Assembly (NCBI RefSeq): GCF_010389155.1 | Contig: NC_057769.1 | Location: 30,752,735-30,816,734, forward strand | Length of the DNA: 64,000 nt | DNA from: Erigeron canadensis | Lineage: Eukaryota; Streptophyta; Magnoliopsida; Asterales; Asteraceae | Direction of reading: 5' to 3' | Shown: positions 48,191 to 60,050 of the stretch, one piece after another | How the letters are laid out: each line of letters begins with the position of its first letter | Numbering within the stretch: the first letter of the stretch is position 1 | Program-made: the position numbers and the translations under genes | The notes under the pieces: model-generated | The model's database searches: none | Told to the model about the DNA's origin: nothing | What the model saw: the letters and a program-made list of their open reading frames with translations, nothing else

Positions 48191-49450
48191 ACTGCAGATG
48201 TAGAGGTCCATGCAACAAAATTAGAATCAACGTATATATGCAAAATAATACAGCAAAGTAAAAAAGAAAAAAGAAAACTAATACTCTTTAACAATCAGAT
48301 AGTAAATACAATATATTGGTTTATAACTATGTTAAGATGTAACTTAATCCCAGGTTAGGGTTCAAACACAAATGTCTATGTACTAATTTCTTAAATGCCA
48401 TGTTCTTAAAACATTCCAAGAGATATTCATCCCGTTCTCGTGTAGCCTACCCATACAATTTTCGGTTAGCCTATTTGAAATAAAAGGAAAAAGCCTGGTA
48501 GCTCAATACGTACATGTTTAATAGCTTCCCGTCAGTCCTTTTAAAAATAGCTTACCAAGTCCAATAAGTGCCACCTCAATAAACTCTTAAGTTGTTTGGA
48601 AAAAAATATAGCTTATTGTGTTCTAATAACACCATAAGCTTCTCAATTTATCTAAGCCAAACACCCACTAAACCCAAATTTTGGCAAAGCTTTACATTTG
48701 CAAGCTTACATTTTTTGGAGGTATTTGGCCTAACTATTTTTTGAAACTAAATGGCTTATTAGAGTTTGGCTTATCGTGTATAAACCCATTATTTGCGACG
48801 TACTTTTGGCTTACGTGCTTAATTTCAAACTCTAAATGATAATAAGCTAGAAAATAAACCACAAATATTGAGTTTGTCGAATATAAATGGAACCCAAATA
48901 TGCCAATACGCCTCGATATAAGTTAAGTCAAACAAACCACCACCAATGTGGCCTAGTGGTCAGGCAACCTAACGTCTTTACTAGAGGTCTCAAGTTCGAC
49001 CCTTCTCAAAGTGTCCAGGGAAAGATTCAGAAACAGTTGTTAGGCCGCAATTATCGACTCGCCCTCCCCGGATAACCTAAACTGATAAAACTATCTCCAT
49101 TTCAACACACCTATTCATTACCCCATTCTCAAAAAAAATAATAATAAATAAATAAATAAATTGAACTTCCATTAACACATTACCTAAATGGAAATGTAAA
49201 GAAAAGAAAAAAACTTCCAAAAAAAATCATTACCCGTGACCCATTAATACATGTATGATAATAATAATAATAACATTTACAAAAACTAGGGAAAAACAAA
49301 AAGGATGAACTCATAAAGGATCATACCTAAACTTGTGTGAGGAAATTCGTCGAACACTTGGTGGGTGTTCTTTGTTTCCACAACAAAAACACCCTCCTTT
49401 TGTATCCGTTTTGCTAAATAAAATTAGGGCTTAAATCGGAGAAATATTTC
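48191..49450 (-). other. MOM1 5' UTR intron and first non-coding exon
   Basis: On the minus strand a donor TTTAG|GTATGA lies at 49321-49327 and the acceptor CTGCAG at 48192-48197, giving a ~1.13-kb intron in the 5' UTR. The leader exon is about 49327-49450. A SINE (48945-49140) sits inside the intron. Without transcript data the first exon's 5' end is approximate. Confidence 0.65.
48945..49140 (+). mobile_element. tRNA-derived SINE, family 4, in the MOM1 leader intron
   Basis: A box A TGGCCTAGTGG and box B-like AGTTCGACCC lie about 40 bp apart. It ends in A-rich ATAATAATAAATAAATAA. It is antisense to MOM1. Target duplications were not resolved. Confidence 0.78.
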
Positions 49451-49739
49451 GAGAAATTGACATGTTGGAACGGAATGAAATGGAGTGCCACACAAACAAA
49501 AACAAAAACAAAATGGCTTTCGAGGATCAGTTTCTTTTTTAATATAAACAGGCAGAACACAAAAAAGGTGATAATAAGAAAAAGTACTAGCACCCTTTTT
49601 TTATTCTATAAAATGAGAAAGTATTCGAGAAGTATTCGAAGGGGTGTTCAGAAAATCGAGAAAAGAAATTATGAGTATCTTCTTGATTGTCTAAAACTAA
49701 TTTTTTTTTAAAGTTAGTCTCCATTCAGACGTGTTAAAG
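49451..49739. other. MOM1 upstream region
   Basis: AT-rich promoter candidate for MOM1 on the minus strand. No clear motif was found. The small frame 49457-49711 has no domain. Confidence 0.35.
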
Positions 49740-49920
49740 ATAATTTTAACTAATAAATCGCTAAACCTCCAATCCCCTCCTCATGGAAAATACCTTGAGA
49801 TGAGAAACTCATTATTCGAACCCGAGATCTTGGGGAAAACTCACCTCCGGGGCCCACATAGTGGATTTAGAAGATACCCCTGGTCAACTCACCTAAGTGT
49901 AGTTGGTTATTGTCTAAAAC
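49740..49920 (-). mobile_element. SINE-like element
   Basis: Reverse strand box B-like TCGGGTTCGAATAATG near 49815-49830, with downstream pyrimidine-rich sequence and CCTCCGGGGCCCAC-like blocks shared with the next element. Ends are uncertain. Confidence 0.55.
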
Positions 49921-50044
49921 TAATAAACTATTTCACTAATATATATTTTTCAAAATATTAGTTAATTGTAATTTGTATATTTATATTGATACGAGTACTT
50001 AACTAGTGAATATAGATGAGAGGGTGATTTTATTTTAGAAATTA

Positions 50045-50275
50045 GACATAGTGGTAACGCTAATTGCACAACGAAAAGGTCTCGCACTAAGCGGATCTTA
50101 AATAATCTTTCCCACCATATCACCTCCTTAATTAAAAAATACCGTCGAGGATAACCTACCAAGACTCGAACTCAAGACCTTGGAGTAAACTTTCCAGGGC
50201 CCGCGTAGCAGTTTTAGTGAAACACCCCTGACCACTAAGGCTTAACCCAGTGGTTGGCAATTGATAATTATGTTT
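50045..50275 (-). mobile_element. tRNA-derived SINE, related to families 3 and 4
   Basis: On the minus strand a box A-like CCTTAGTGGTCAGGGGTG (about 50231-50248) precedes a box B TTGAGTTCGAGTC (about 50164-50178). Similar to the element at 49740-49920. No clean target duplication was found. Confidence 0.7.
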
Positions 50276-51058
50276 AGTTTTTATAATAATGGTGGTAAAT
50301 CTATCAATAATAATGATTAGTGTTTGAGATGTTGTAAATTTGATTTACGTTACTTTTTTTTTATGAGAAAGAGTCGGGGAAAAAATGTTGTATGAATAAA
50401 TATGATGATTTTAGTGATACTTGGGATTATTTTTTTTCAATGATGATAGATCTGGTGATTATAACGAGACGTATGACAGAAGAGAAATATCTTTAATTTT
50501 AGAGTAAATTTTACGGAGCTGCCCCAAATTACTCTTTTGATACAAACTTTTGAATTTCCATTCAGACCATACTTAAACTTGTACTTTTCCACATTGATCA
50601 TACCCAAAGTTCCACCTTCACTCGCACCATACCTATCACTAACGCCCGTCTATTTGGTCGTTAAGTCAAACCACATGTCATGCATTTGAGGTATCAAATA
50701 CGTAATTTTATGTATATTTCAGGTATCATCCGTGTAAATTACTCTAAAACTAGTTATTATTTTTTTTAAGTTTTATTTATATTCATTTATTAAGTTAGAT
50801 ATATATGATATTTCATTATATATATATATAAATTTTTATATTATTTTTTTAAATAATTTTCATTAAAAAAAACATACAAATAAGTTGTAAAAATAAGAAA
50901 ATCAAAAACAAAAAATGATACAAATAAGTTTTAAAAATGGAAAAATAAAAATAAAAAATGATAGCATCCGCATTATTCTCGTCCTTGTTTCATCAATATA
51001 ATAAATAATAATAAGAAGAAGAAGAAATTAATAATAAAAAAACTTTAGATGCATAGTT

Positions 51059-51120
<62 letters not shown>
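51059..51120 (+). repeat. (TAA)n microsatellite, about 20 units
   Basis: A pure TAA/ATA run. It creates a spurious poly-Tyr frame on the minus strand, which is not a gene. Confidence 0.95.
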
Positions 51121-51122
<2 letters not shown>

Positions 51123-51127
51123 AAACT

Positions 51128-51215
51128 GTAGAGGTTTTTTTCGAAAATATTAAGTTTTATCTCAAATATGTGTAATTTAGAAGTACACATATGTTAGAAT
51201 GTCGTTTTTAAAAAG
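51128..51215 (+). mobile_element. 5'-truncated SINE, family 2
   Basis: It matches the 3' half of 33683-33859 (GTTTTATCTCAAATATGTGTAATTT against GTTTCATCTCAGG...GTAATTT, then TTAGAATGT). The box A and B part is missing, as expected for an incomplete reverse transcript or later loss. Confidence 0.65.
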
Positions 51216-51758
51216 ACAAAAAAAAATTCAATGAAAAACGTAAAAAAAATATTTCTTTGGAAAATAAAAAAAAATAAAATAAAGAAAACTCTAAAATTCT
51301 TAATAATTATTTTTACGGTAAATTACATGGTTAATACCTGAAGTATACATGAAATTACGTGTTTGATACCTCATGTGCATGACACGTGGCTTGACTTAAT
51401 AGCCAAATAGACGGCCGTTAGTGATAGGTATGGTCCGAGTGAAAGTGGAACTTTGGGTATGATCAGTGTGGAAAAGTAACATTTGACACTTCTGTGACTT
51501 TTAAAAATTTTATTTTATTAGCAAATGACCTTTCATTTATCACCGAAAATAGTAACATTTGACACGCATACATGGTGACATGGACATTTTTTAATTTTTT
51601 AATGACGTGACATTCTTTATAACTGCAGAAAAAAGAAAGCACCTTTCACCCAATTCACGAAAATAGCAGTGACCTTTAAAAATCTAACTTTTTAACAATG
51701 AACTTTCATCTATTCTCGGATTACGCTAACACCGACGACGGCGGTGTTGGAGTAAGAG

Positions 51759-52043
51759 GTGCTTTCTTCTTCGAATTCTTTAACTAATTTAGAAACCGAC
51801 GACGGTTTGTTCGAGTTTGAGCTAATCTCTAGACCGCCACCACATAGATCTATGTGCCCTGCTGATAAACTCTTCTTAAACGGCCAAATCTGGCCTATGA
51901 AACTGTCGTTTCACCTTGAACATCCTCGGGATCTCCCTCCCAGAGAGAAAACGATGACGTTTTGCCATCTAAATTTTGAGATTTTAAATCTTGAGATAGA
52001 CAAAGAAGAGCTAGATCTTCAAACACAACTTTTCAATGCTTGA
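51759..52043 (+). pseudogene. Captured host gene fragment, MAKR/DUF1645-like motif
   Basis: The 94-residue frame contains GLFEFELISRPPPHRSM then CPADKLFLNGQIWPMKLS. The pattern F-E-F...(S/C)-x-A-D-E-L-F-x-x-G-x-I-x-P-(L/M) is typical of plant MAKR and DUF1645-type proteins, which are host proteins and not transposon proteins. The K replaces the usual E in ADELF. The piece lies between the inverted ends of the composite element and lacks the rest of such a protein. The identification rests on this one motif. Confidence 0.5.
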
Positions 52044-52515
52044 AAATGGAAGAGACTCAACTGAAATCATACTAAAATTAACTTCAGAAGAAGACAACGT
52101 GAAGAAATACATTGCTGGAACCAAAACTGAAACGGAGCCATGTCATTTTTTTGGGGGGGAGGGGGGATGACATGGAAGATAAAAATTACATGATAAATAA
52201 ATAAACAATGTCACGTAATCAAAAAAATATCCACGTCACGTAGGGATGGCAAAAAAAACCGTACCCAATGAGAAAATCCGAAACCCGACATTTTTGGGTC
52301 GGTCTGGGTCCGGTTATGCGGGTCTTAGGCCGGGTATGGGGATGATTTTAATATTTTTCGCGGGTCCGGGGACAGTTTTAGATCGATACCCGCATACCCG
52401 ACCCGTATACCCGAAACCTGGCCCGAACCCGTATACCTGATCCAAATATATTACATCATAATAATAATATTCATATTTTTATTTTCAATAGGTATATAAA
52501 TATATGAATTGCTAA

Positions 52516-54379
52516 GGGGGGGATGAGTGGTGGACGACATGCACCTGGCATGGCCATGTCGCCGAAGCAACACCGCCGCCATCAAGATGGCATGGTAGCG
52601 GCATGGGGGCTGGCGGGTTAAAAGCCCTGCGAGGCATGGCAACTTTCGACCGTTGGAGGGGAGCGTGGGAGGTGGGGTCCAGCCTCTTTTGACCGTTTAA
52701 ACTCAATTAAAAAAAAAAAAAATTTCTCCTACCTATTTATCTATAAATACACCTCTTTTTTAACCAAAAACATCACCAAACAAAACCATATCTTCACACT
52801 TCCACCAAAAAAAAACACCACACTACTAAAAAATAGATTCCTCTTACTCATCTTCTTCATTTTGTGTTCCACCGGAGTTAGACGATTCGTCTACGAGGAG
52901 TACTTTTCAGTTTTTTAATCAAGTGCATGCCGAGCTTGAAGACTCTTTGTTGATCGACACCGGGAAGAAGCTCACGCGATACTAATGCGTGACTACTTTG
53001 TTGAAGACTCAAAGTTTGACGAACCATTTTTTCGTCATCGTTTTCGCATGAGCAAGAGGTTATTTTTGAAGATTGTTGGTGATATTGAAGCTAATTTTAG
53101 TTACTTTCAAGAGGGGTACGACGCACGGGGTAAAAAAAGTTGCAGCGCTCTTCAAAAGTGCACATCGGCGATCAAGCAACTGTCTACGAGTGAACCTTCA
53201 GACGCGTATGACGAGTATTTATGTATGGCTGCTAGAACAGGACGCGATACCATGGAGTACTTTTGTGATGCGGTCGTCAATTTATATCAAAAGGAGTTCT
53301 TACGTAGGTCGACATCTCATGACGTTGCTCTCATCACACAAGCCCATGAAGAAAGACACCACATTCCAGGAATGCTTGGTAGTCCTGATTGTACACACAT
53401 CGAATGGAGGATGTGCCCTAGACACTTATAAGGGCAATACACGAAGGGTGATCACAAGGTACCTACTATTATGATTGAATGTGTTGCTTCTTATGACTTG
53501 TGGATTTGGCATTCGTTTTTCGGTCCTGCTGGATCGAACAACGATGTCAATGTTTTGCACCAGTCGCCGTTGTTTCAAAACGAGCGTAATGGATCCGCGT
53601 CAGACAGTTCATTTAGCGTAAATGGACATGATTATAAGCGCGGTTACTACCTTACCGATGGAATCTATCCTAGGTGGGCAGCGTTTGTTAAAGCTTATCC
53701 TCATCCAGTGGAACAAGATGAAAAGAAATATAAAAAACTACAAGAGACTGCAAGAAAGGATGTTGAGCGAGCGTTTGGTGTTCTCAAGGGAAAATGGAAG
53801 ATCTTGGACCGTCCCCTCCGGCTATGGACAAAGGAGAAGAAGTCGTCGCTGCGTATACTATACTACACAACATGATCATCAAAGACAACGGGCGGGCAAT
53901 ATCACCGGTTCATATTATGGATCCACCGGTGCCAAGAGTTTATAACTCGGAAGCAAACCGGGAGATAATGGACGAGAACGTGCATCATTGGCTCCGATAT
54001 GATCTCACGGCGCATGTATCGGCTTTAGACTTATCATTCCTTGACGATCCAACGATGCAACCACCATCAGTTGCGAGTTTGATTTAGTTGTCTTCATTAT
54101 CATGTAGAACTTTAGTTTCGGTTTATGTTGTTATGTACTTTTTAATTCATGTTTATGTAATGTTTAGTTAATTTTAATGAAATATGTTAAGTTATTATTA
54201 TAAAAGAAAGTGTTTGATTAAATTAAATGAAAAAGAAAAAAAAAATTTGGGAGGGATGGGAAAGTCATGAATGCAATTAAAAATGATTGAGAGGGTTGAA
54301 AAGGAAAATTGAGTTGGACGTATTTGATTGTTGGAATTTGGGAGGAATGAGAATTTCAACCACATGACTCCTCTCCCCC
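52516..54379 (+). mobile_element. PIF/Harbinger transposon, 1.86 kb
   Basis: Terminal G-runs GGGGGGATGAGTGG (left) and GGGGGAGAGGAGTC (right, inverted) are flanked by the 3-bp target duplication TAA (52513-52515 and 54380-54382). It encodes a Harbinger-type transposase. The second protein that autonomous Harbinger elements usually carry (Myb/SANT) is absent, so it would depend on another copy. Confidence 0.88.
52900..54087 (+). pseudogene. PIF/Harbinger (HARBI1/ALP1-like) transposase, broken
   Basis: The longest pieces are 52985-53431 (MRDYFVEDSKF, RHRFRMSKRLFL), 53471-53875 and 53794-54087. The same-frame pieces are interrupted by a TAA at 53429-53431. A frameshift near 53840 then leads to [22 protein letters not shown] residues are visible: Asp in GSPDCTHIEW, Asp in [10 protein letters not shown] and Glu in [10 protein letters not shown]. 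Upstream of 52985 the frame can be followed back through RHREEAHAIL, then hits a stop, so the N-terminus is also damaged. The closest host relatives are ALP1-type domesticated transposases, but the intact transposon ends show that this is a transposon copy. Confidence 0.92.
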
Positions 54380-54920
54380 TAATTGATCATTGAAGAGTTA
54401 ATAACAAATATCTATACTTTTGGAAAGTATTAACTAGATTTAATGATGGTGCCAGCATATGGCTACTGCCTCGTCAGCAATGTCACTAACATTTTCGCAA
54501 ACACAAATAATTCTTGTAACATTAATTCTAATTAATCAAATATTGTAACCATTATTACGAAAGTTAACGTATTGGTTACACGTATAGATATATCATATAT
54601 ATATAGATAAATAAATTAACGGATCCCCGATTACTCGTGGGGAAATACGTTACCCGACGGTTAGTAAGTAAACGGGGATCCGTTGGGTCCGGGTTTGGGA
54701 CGAGGATTTTTAATCGGGTCCGAGTCCGGGATTACTTAAACCCGGACCATACCCAACCCGTTGCCATCCCTAATGTCACGAGGTACGCGTGTCAAATATT
54801 ACTATTTTTAGCAATAAACGAAAGTTTATTTCTAAAAAGTAAAACCTTTAAAGGTCACTGCTATTTTTATGAAATGGTTGAAAGGTACTTTCTATTTTCT
54901 GCATTATACCTTAAATAGTT

Positions 54921-55399
54921 GATTTTGTGTAAAAAAAAATTATATATATGTTTTTTTTTAGAATTTTATTGTTACACTAAATAAAAATGTTTTATCGATA
55001 TCTAATTTTGCATCGCCATTATAGAAAAATATAACAAATATATCTTCCGAACCATTTACGATAAAAAATATTTTTAATAACAATATTATCTTTTTTTCAG
55101 CAGACATCGTCATTATACAAACATATAACATACATATCTTACTAACCATCTTTAATGTAAAATATTTTTTTAATAATAAGTTAATTTTGCTATTATATTT
55201 CAACATACCATATATGTCTATAACAACTTTAAAATTTATAAATATGTCGACCTCAAACACATGACTTACGATTTCAAATTATATAACAACATACCATATT
55301 ATATTTTAACATGTCTAATTTATAACTACTAATTATGATATTATAAAATATTTATCACATTTATCTCGCTTATTACGCGGGAATATAATCTAGTATATA
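54921..55399. other. AT-rich intergenic stretch
   Basis: No gene or repeat boundary recognised. Confidence 0.4.
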
Positions 55400-55656
55400 C
55401 TCCCTCCGTCCCACTAGAAGTGTCATGTTTTGATTTTTCAAAGTCTAACATTTGTAACTTTGACCTTAAATAATTTTATTTGTGTTAGATAATATTTGAT
55501 GAAAGTTATATGAATTGATTGTGTTTTAGACGTGTTTTCTAATGGTATAACTTTTATCAAGTTTTATATAGCACAACAAAATATATTTAAGGTCAAAGTT
55601 TATAAATAAAGACTTTGAATACTCAAAGTAGGACACTTCTAATGGGACGGATGGAG
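55400..55656. mobile_element. Stowaway (mariner-type) MITE
   Basis: 257 bp, ends CTCCCTCCGTCCCA and, inverted, CTCCATCCGTCCCA, flanked by TA at 55398-55399 and 55657-55658. The interior is AT-rich. This is a typical Stowaway and encodes nothing. Confidence 0.95.
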
Positions 55657-55658
55657 TA

Positions 55659-57798
55659 TATAATAATAACAAGGTGATAAATTCATTTTTAAACAAATGA
55701 GAACCCTTGGATAGATTACATTTTTGATTTAGAACCATTAGATCAAATTCAATTATTTCATCTTTAGTAATGATAGTCTTAATACTTATACTTTTAATGA
55801 TTAGACAAAAAACCCCTTTAAATTACAAACATAAATAATTATTATTAAAATAGATATGTACGCCTAAAACTCACCATATGAATCATATACCACAAATAAA
55901 TGATAATTATATAATATTAGTTTATGTATACCATTGACGATATTTATACCATTCAGTTTTTTTTAAATAACGATTTAGAAATTAGGGATTATATTTATAT
56001 TTAGATATCCTGTACTTATATATGAAAACTTACAATAAATAAATGATAAGAATATAATATTAATTTATGTACACCATTGACCACATTTATATTATGTAGT
56101 TTTTTTAGGAATTACGAATTACATTTATATTTATATTTAATATTTAATATATATATATATAGAGAGAGAGAGGGAGATTGTCAATCCAATACATCCAACC
56201 TTAAAATGAGTATAACTAATTATCATTATTTAAATGTTTAATAACATATTAATCTGTTAAAATCGAAAAAATCACGTTTTTTATGCATTCATTTTGATAA
56301 GTTGGTGGCTACAATTTGTAATAATTATAAAGTAAGTATTTAGTGAGGTTAAAAATATAAATTATTGATGAAAAAATATTGTATATTATGGAAACTTCTT
56401 TTACAAATACTAATATACTTAGATAATGATAATGATTATTAGGTTTTTAATTTATTTTTATTAATGATGAAATCATTAATATTTAGTTTTTAGGATTAGA
56501 GAGTTGTGATTGTTTAAGTACAAATGTACTATAATTATACTCGTCTGTAGGATAATTGAAAATGAAAATAGTGGATTAGGTTGACTCTAAGATTTGGAAT
56601 CATAAATAAATCAAAATTTTTTTATTTAAATAGTAAATTAGCTAATAAACTCGGGTTTAACCCGGGTATTTTAACTAAAACTTAAAAAAGCAGAAAAATT
56701 ATTTTTAAAAAAAATATGTAATTTTTGTTATTGACATATTATAACTTGGTTTGGAGATATTAAATTGACTAACATAATTTATATATACGAGGTTGGTGTC
56801 TGCGCATTGTGACGGTTAAACGGTGATAATAATACAAAATAATAGGGGAATCGATATGCGTGTGTGTAAAAAGGAATGAGAGAAAGAAGTGACTGTGTGT
56901 TAGATCTTGGTAAGATGTTTGTCTGATTGTGTTTATAGATATAGAATTAGAGGTAACGTGTGAATTAGGGGGAATATGAGGATATTGAATAGATTGTTAA
57001 ATTTTTAAAATAGGGAGTCCAATATATTTTATAAGGGATTATAGATATATGGGTACCTATTGCATTAACAAAACATAAAAATATTTTTAAATAAAAATAA
57101 AAATTTAAAATAAGTATTTAATGAACAATTTATCTTTAAAAATATTCAATATTAAATATGACATCATAAATAAAATAAATTTTTTTGAAAAATATATAAA
57201 CATGCCACATAATGTTGTTTTCTAAAAATAGTTTTGTAAAACAATTTTTTACGTTTGAGATCATGTGGCTAAGGCTTTTGTAAAGAATATGCCTTGAATT
57301 ATTATTTAAATGTAAGGAATGGTAATCATTTGGAACCAACATATTTTCCTAAATGATCTTCCATATGATTGTTTATATCATATCTTTTTAATTTCTCATT
57401 TTACAATCATCACACATTAGCTACATTGAATATATATTCATTGTGGTAGTTGATATTTATTTTAAACTACATAAACTGGTTCAAACTGTAAAATACTCAT
57501 ACATTGAGTTAAATATTTTCTAAATATATATGTCTATTTATTATGTTGATTAATTGGATACATTGACTTAAATATTTGAGTAACTAATTTAAAATAGGTA
57601 TTTCCACAACATTAAACGAGTAACTAAGATTTGAAGTTAACGGACCCCAAAAGCACGTTTTCGATTCATTCTATTTTCGATGATCGAGCTCGTCATCAAA
57701 CAACTATTAATTTCTTCGCTTAGAGAACGTTTGTATATCTTCATAATTACTCATACCAACTCAATGTATGTATTTTACTTCCGCAATCTATCTATTTA
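55659..57798. other. AT-rich stretch with weak Helitron-like hairpin
   Basis: No gene. On the minus strand CCCGGGTTAAACCCG followed by TTTATTAGCTAA then T (about 56640-56668) resembles a Helitron 3' end, like the hairpin near 32504. GA-rich microsatellite at 56160-56174. Confidence 0.35.
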
Positions 57799-59338
57799 GG
57801 GTTTAGTGTCCCTAAGTGTAATGAACTATAACCGAATGTTTATGTAATGTAATGATTAATTCAGATGTCTATATTATGTAATGAACTCGATATTCTGTCT
57901 ATTTAATGTAATCTACTGGGTAACCTCTTACGTGTAACACGTCAATGCCACGTCAGATGCCAAGTTGGAGTCAGATGCGACGTCATACGCCAAGTTGGAT
58001 ACACGTACACAATAGACATTAAGCCATAGTTCATTACATTTTGCAGACTTCTAGTGGAATTCTATCCCTGGTCATCTTTTTAGACGCATTTCTTTGAACT
58101 TCCGGCAACTCCATTTTTTCCATCAACCAAGTTTTCCGGCAAAGAAACACATTAAAAGTAAATAATCAATACACCATCATCAATTATATAGTCACGCAAG
58201 CCATTTTATTCTGTCGAAAATGGTTATAGACAATATATTAACCTGCATCTGTTCATAGTTCTTCCACATCAAATACACTTTAAGGAAACCATTTCACTGA
58301 AATTAACTTCATATACTTTCAGAAAGATACAACCATATCATCCTTGTAATATAATCACCATTTGTCCATTTGTACCTCCAAAACAGGCAAAATCCACATA
58401 CAAAAAGATCGGCTACATGTAACTGACCAAAATCCAACGGTCAATCTACCTATCGCTAACTTTTCTAAGTCGTTTAATAATACAATCATATTTGTTTATG
58501 CAAAAACCATCTTTTTATAAGCTGTAAATATTAACTACCATGCCCATTGTTACCTATCACTATTCTTTGAAGAAAATTCATCCTTTGAATCTGAAAATAA
58601 ATATAAAGATTCATTATATTTAATTAGCTAATAAACTCCTTTTTCTTTATTTTAAACAACATTATCAAGCTGTTAAACTAAGAGTTACATTCACAAAATT
58701 CCCCAAACCCTTATATAATAAGAATTGTCAAAGAGTTAAATGGGTGGGGTGGGATCGAGATGAATAACGGTTTTCAGTGGTAAAAGTTGCGGCGGCGATG
58801 AAGGATTCCGGTACGACGGTTCCATTGACGATGAAATCGAAGTTTGATGGTCCGTTACAATTCCGATGTCGGTGCAATTAATCATCTGACACAACCATTT
58901 TTTCCGGTGAGCCTTTTGACCAAAGAAAAACTCAACCTCCAATCGATTGGTGAGGGTTTGTATATGTATATTGCTGATTTAGTGGATTTTTGATATATCT
59001 CTCGTGTTTTCAGAGAGTTGATGGTGGCTCCCCGTGGTCAGATTTGAAGGAAAATGAGAGGGTGGCTGACGAAGAAGAAGAGGGCGGCTATTTATACATG
59101 TATGCATTATCAAATTCTTCTTATTTTGCCTAGTCATTTGCCATGTAGTTATAAATAAATGAGTCACAACCACATCGACAACAAAAATAAAAAGGTAACT
59201 GACTACCAACTTAAACAGTCATCCATTACATCAAATAGACGGAATAACGAGTTCATTACATTCTATAGACACCCAAATAGATCATTACATAATATAAACA
59301 ATCGATCATAGTTCATTACACTCAGAGACACTAATCCC
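57799..59338. mobile_element. MULE-like element, non-autonomous
   Basis: The 1540-bp element has ~120-bp inverted termini (57799-57915 and 59213-59338) starting GGGTTTAGTGTCCC and GGGATTAGTGTCTC. The 9-bp target duplications ATCTATTTA (57790-57798) and ATCTATCTA (59339-59347) match at 8 of 9, the size expected for Mutator-like elements. No transposase is present. The interior (58730-59100) is GC-richer and on the minus strand looks like a TATA-containing leader (TATAAATAG at about 59087-59095), possibly captured host DNA. Confidence 0.82.
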
Positions 59339-59347
59339 ATCTATCTA

Positions 59348-59717
59348 TCTTTATAACATAACTATAACTAAAAGAGCAGGTTGAGGGTACACTAATTGGC
59401 ACCCCTAATCGTCCTCTTTTAGCCTAATTCTCCATCTTAACTAATCATCTATTTTTCTATATTTTTCTAAAATCTGCTAGGCCAACCTATATTCTTTTTA
59501 AAAAAAACAAATTTTTTTATGTTTAAAATTCTTTAAAAGATTATTATATATATAAAACTTAAAAATAAACCCTCATGAATTCTTAACAAAAAAAAGGTTC
59601 GACTACCTCACGAATTTTCAATAAAAAAAAAAAGTTCGACTTACTCAACATAAAGAGTTTTCTTTATATATTTTATTCATGTTTAATCATTATTATTTGA
59701 TATTGAATTCTTAATTA

Positions 59718-59774
<57 letters not shown>

Positions 59775-60050
59775 TTTCTTTTAATTTAGTTCTAGGATTA
59801 AATCCTTACGAATTATCAAAAAAAGGGTTCAACTATCTCACCAATTCTCAACAAAAAAAAAAAGTTGAAAAAAAAGGGGTAACTGAAATCGATATTGCTA
59901 TGGAGTTAATATTCATATGTTTCATTTTTTAATTTGTACTTTATCTATTTGAATCTTATTTAGTTTTATTTAAAGTACTTTAAATTTCTTTAAAAACTTT
60001 GATTTATATATTTTGAGACTAGCAGTCCAATAGACGGGTCTGAAGACTAG
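59348..60050 (+). mobile_element. Helitron-like non-autonomous element
   Basis: It starts TCTTTATAACATAACTA after an A, and ends CTAG before a T. A weak hairpin AGACGGGTCT lies ten bases before the end. 703 bp, AT-rich, no frame. It abuts the MULE target duplication exactly. It contains an ATT microsatellite at 59718-59772. Confidence 0.5.
59718..59772 (+). repeat. (TTA)n microsatellite, about 18 units
   Basis: A pure TTA/ATT run. The poly-Leu frame it creates is not a gene. Confidence 0.95.

Larger units (their letters stand above)
50581..51480. mobile_element. Inverted-repeat element, 170-bp arms
   Basis: Arms 50581-50750 and 51311-51480 are inverted copies, about 87% alike by eye (CCACATTGATCATACCC, CTATCACTAACG, GTCTATTTGG). 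The interior (560 bp) holds a TAA microsatellite (51059-51120) and the truncated SINE 3' end at 51128-51215. There is no transposase. The class is unresolved. Confidence 0.8.
52241..54772. mobile_element. hAT-like element, disrupted by a Harbinger insertion
   Basis: Ends TAGGGATGGCAA (left) and its inverse TTGCCATCCCTA (right). 8-bp target duplications ACGTCACG (52233-52240) and ATGTCACG (54773-54780) match at 7 of 8. The inner parts are rich in GGGTCCGGGT and similar in inverted orientation. Without the 1.86-kb insertion the element is about 0.67 kb, a non-autonomous size. Confidence 0.8.
51500..54920. mobile_element. Composite inverted-repeat element carrying nested transposons
   Basis: The left end region 51525-51720 and right end region about 54778-54915 are inverted copies (AAAATAGCAGTGACCTTTAAA; ATTTGACACGC). 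The left end contains two diverged direct copies of the motif. Inside lie a host-like gene fragment (51740-52050), an hAT-like element (52241-54772) and, inside that, a PIF/Harbinger element. Exact ends and target duplication were not found. Confidence 0.6.

Noticed and set aside
47788..48261. Plus-strand 157-residue frame
   Set aside because: Antisense shadow of MOM1 exon 2 running into its leader intron.
50993..51190. Poly-Tyr protein
   Set aside because: Translation of the TAA microsatellite.
52985..54087. Host ALP1/HARBI1-like gene
   Set aside because: Intact terminal repeats, a TAA target duplication and internal breaks show a transposon copy, not a domesticated gene.
59717..59932. Poly-Leu protein
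   Set aside because: Translation of the TTA microsatellite.
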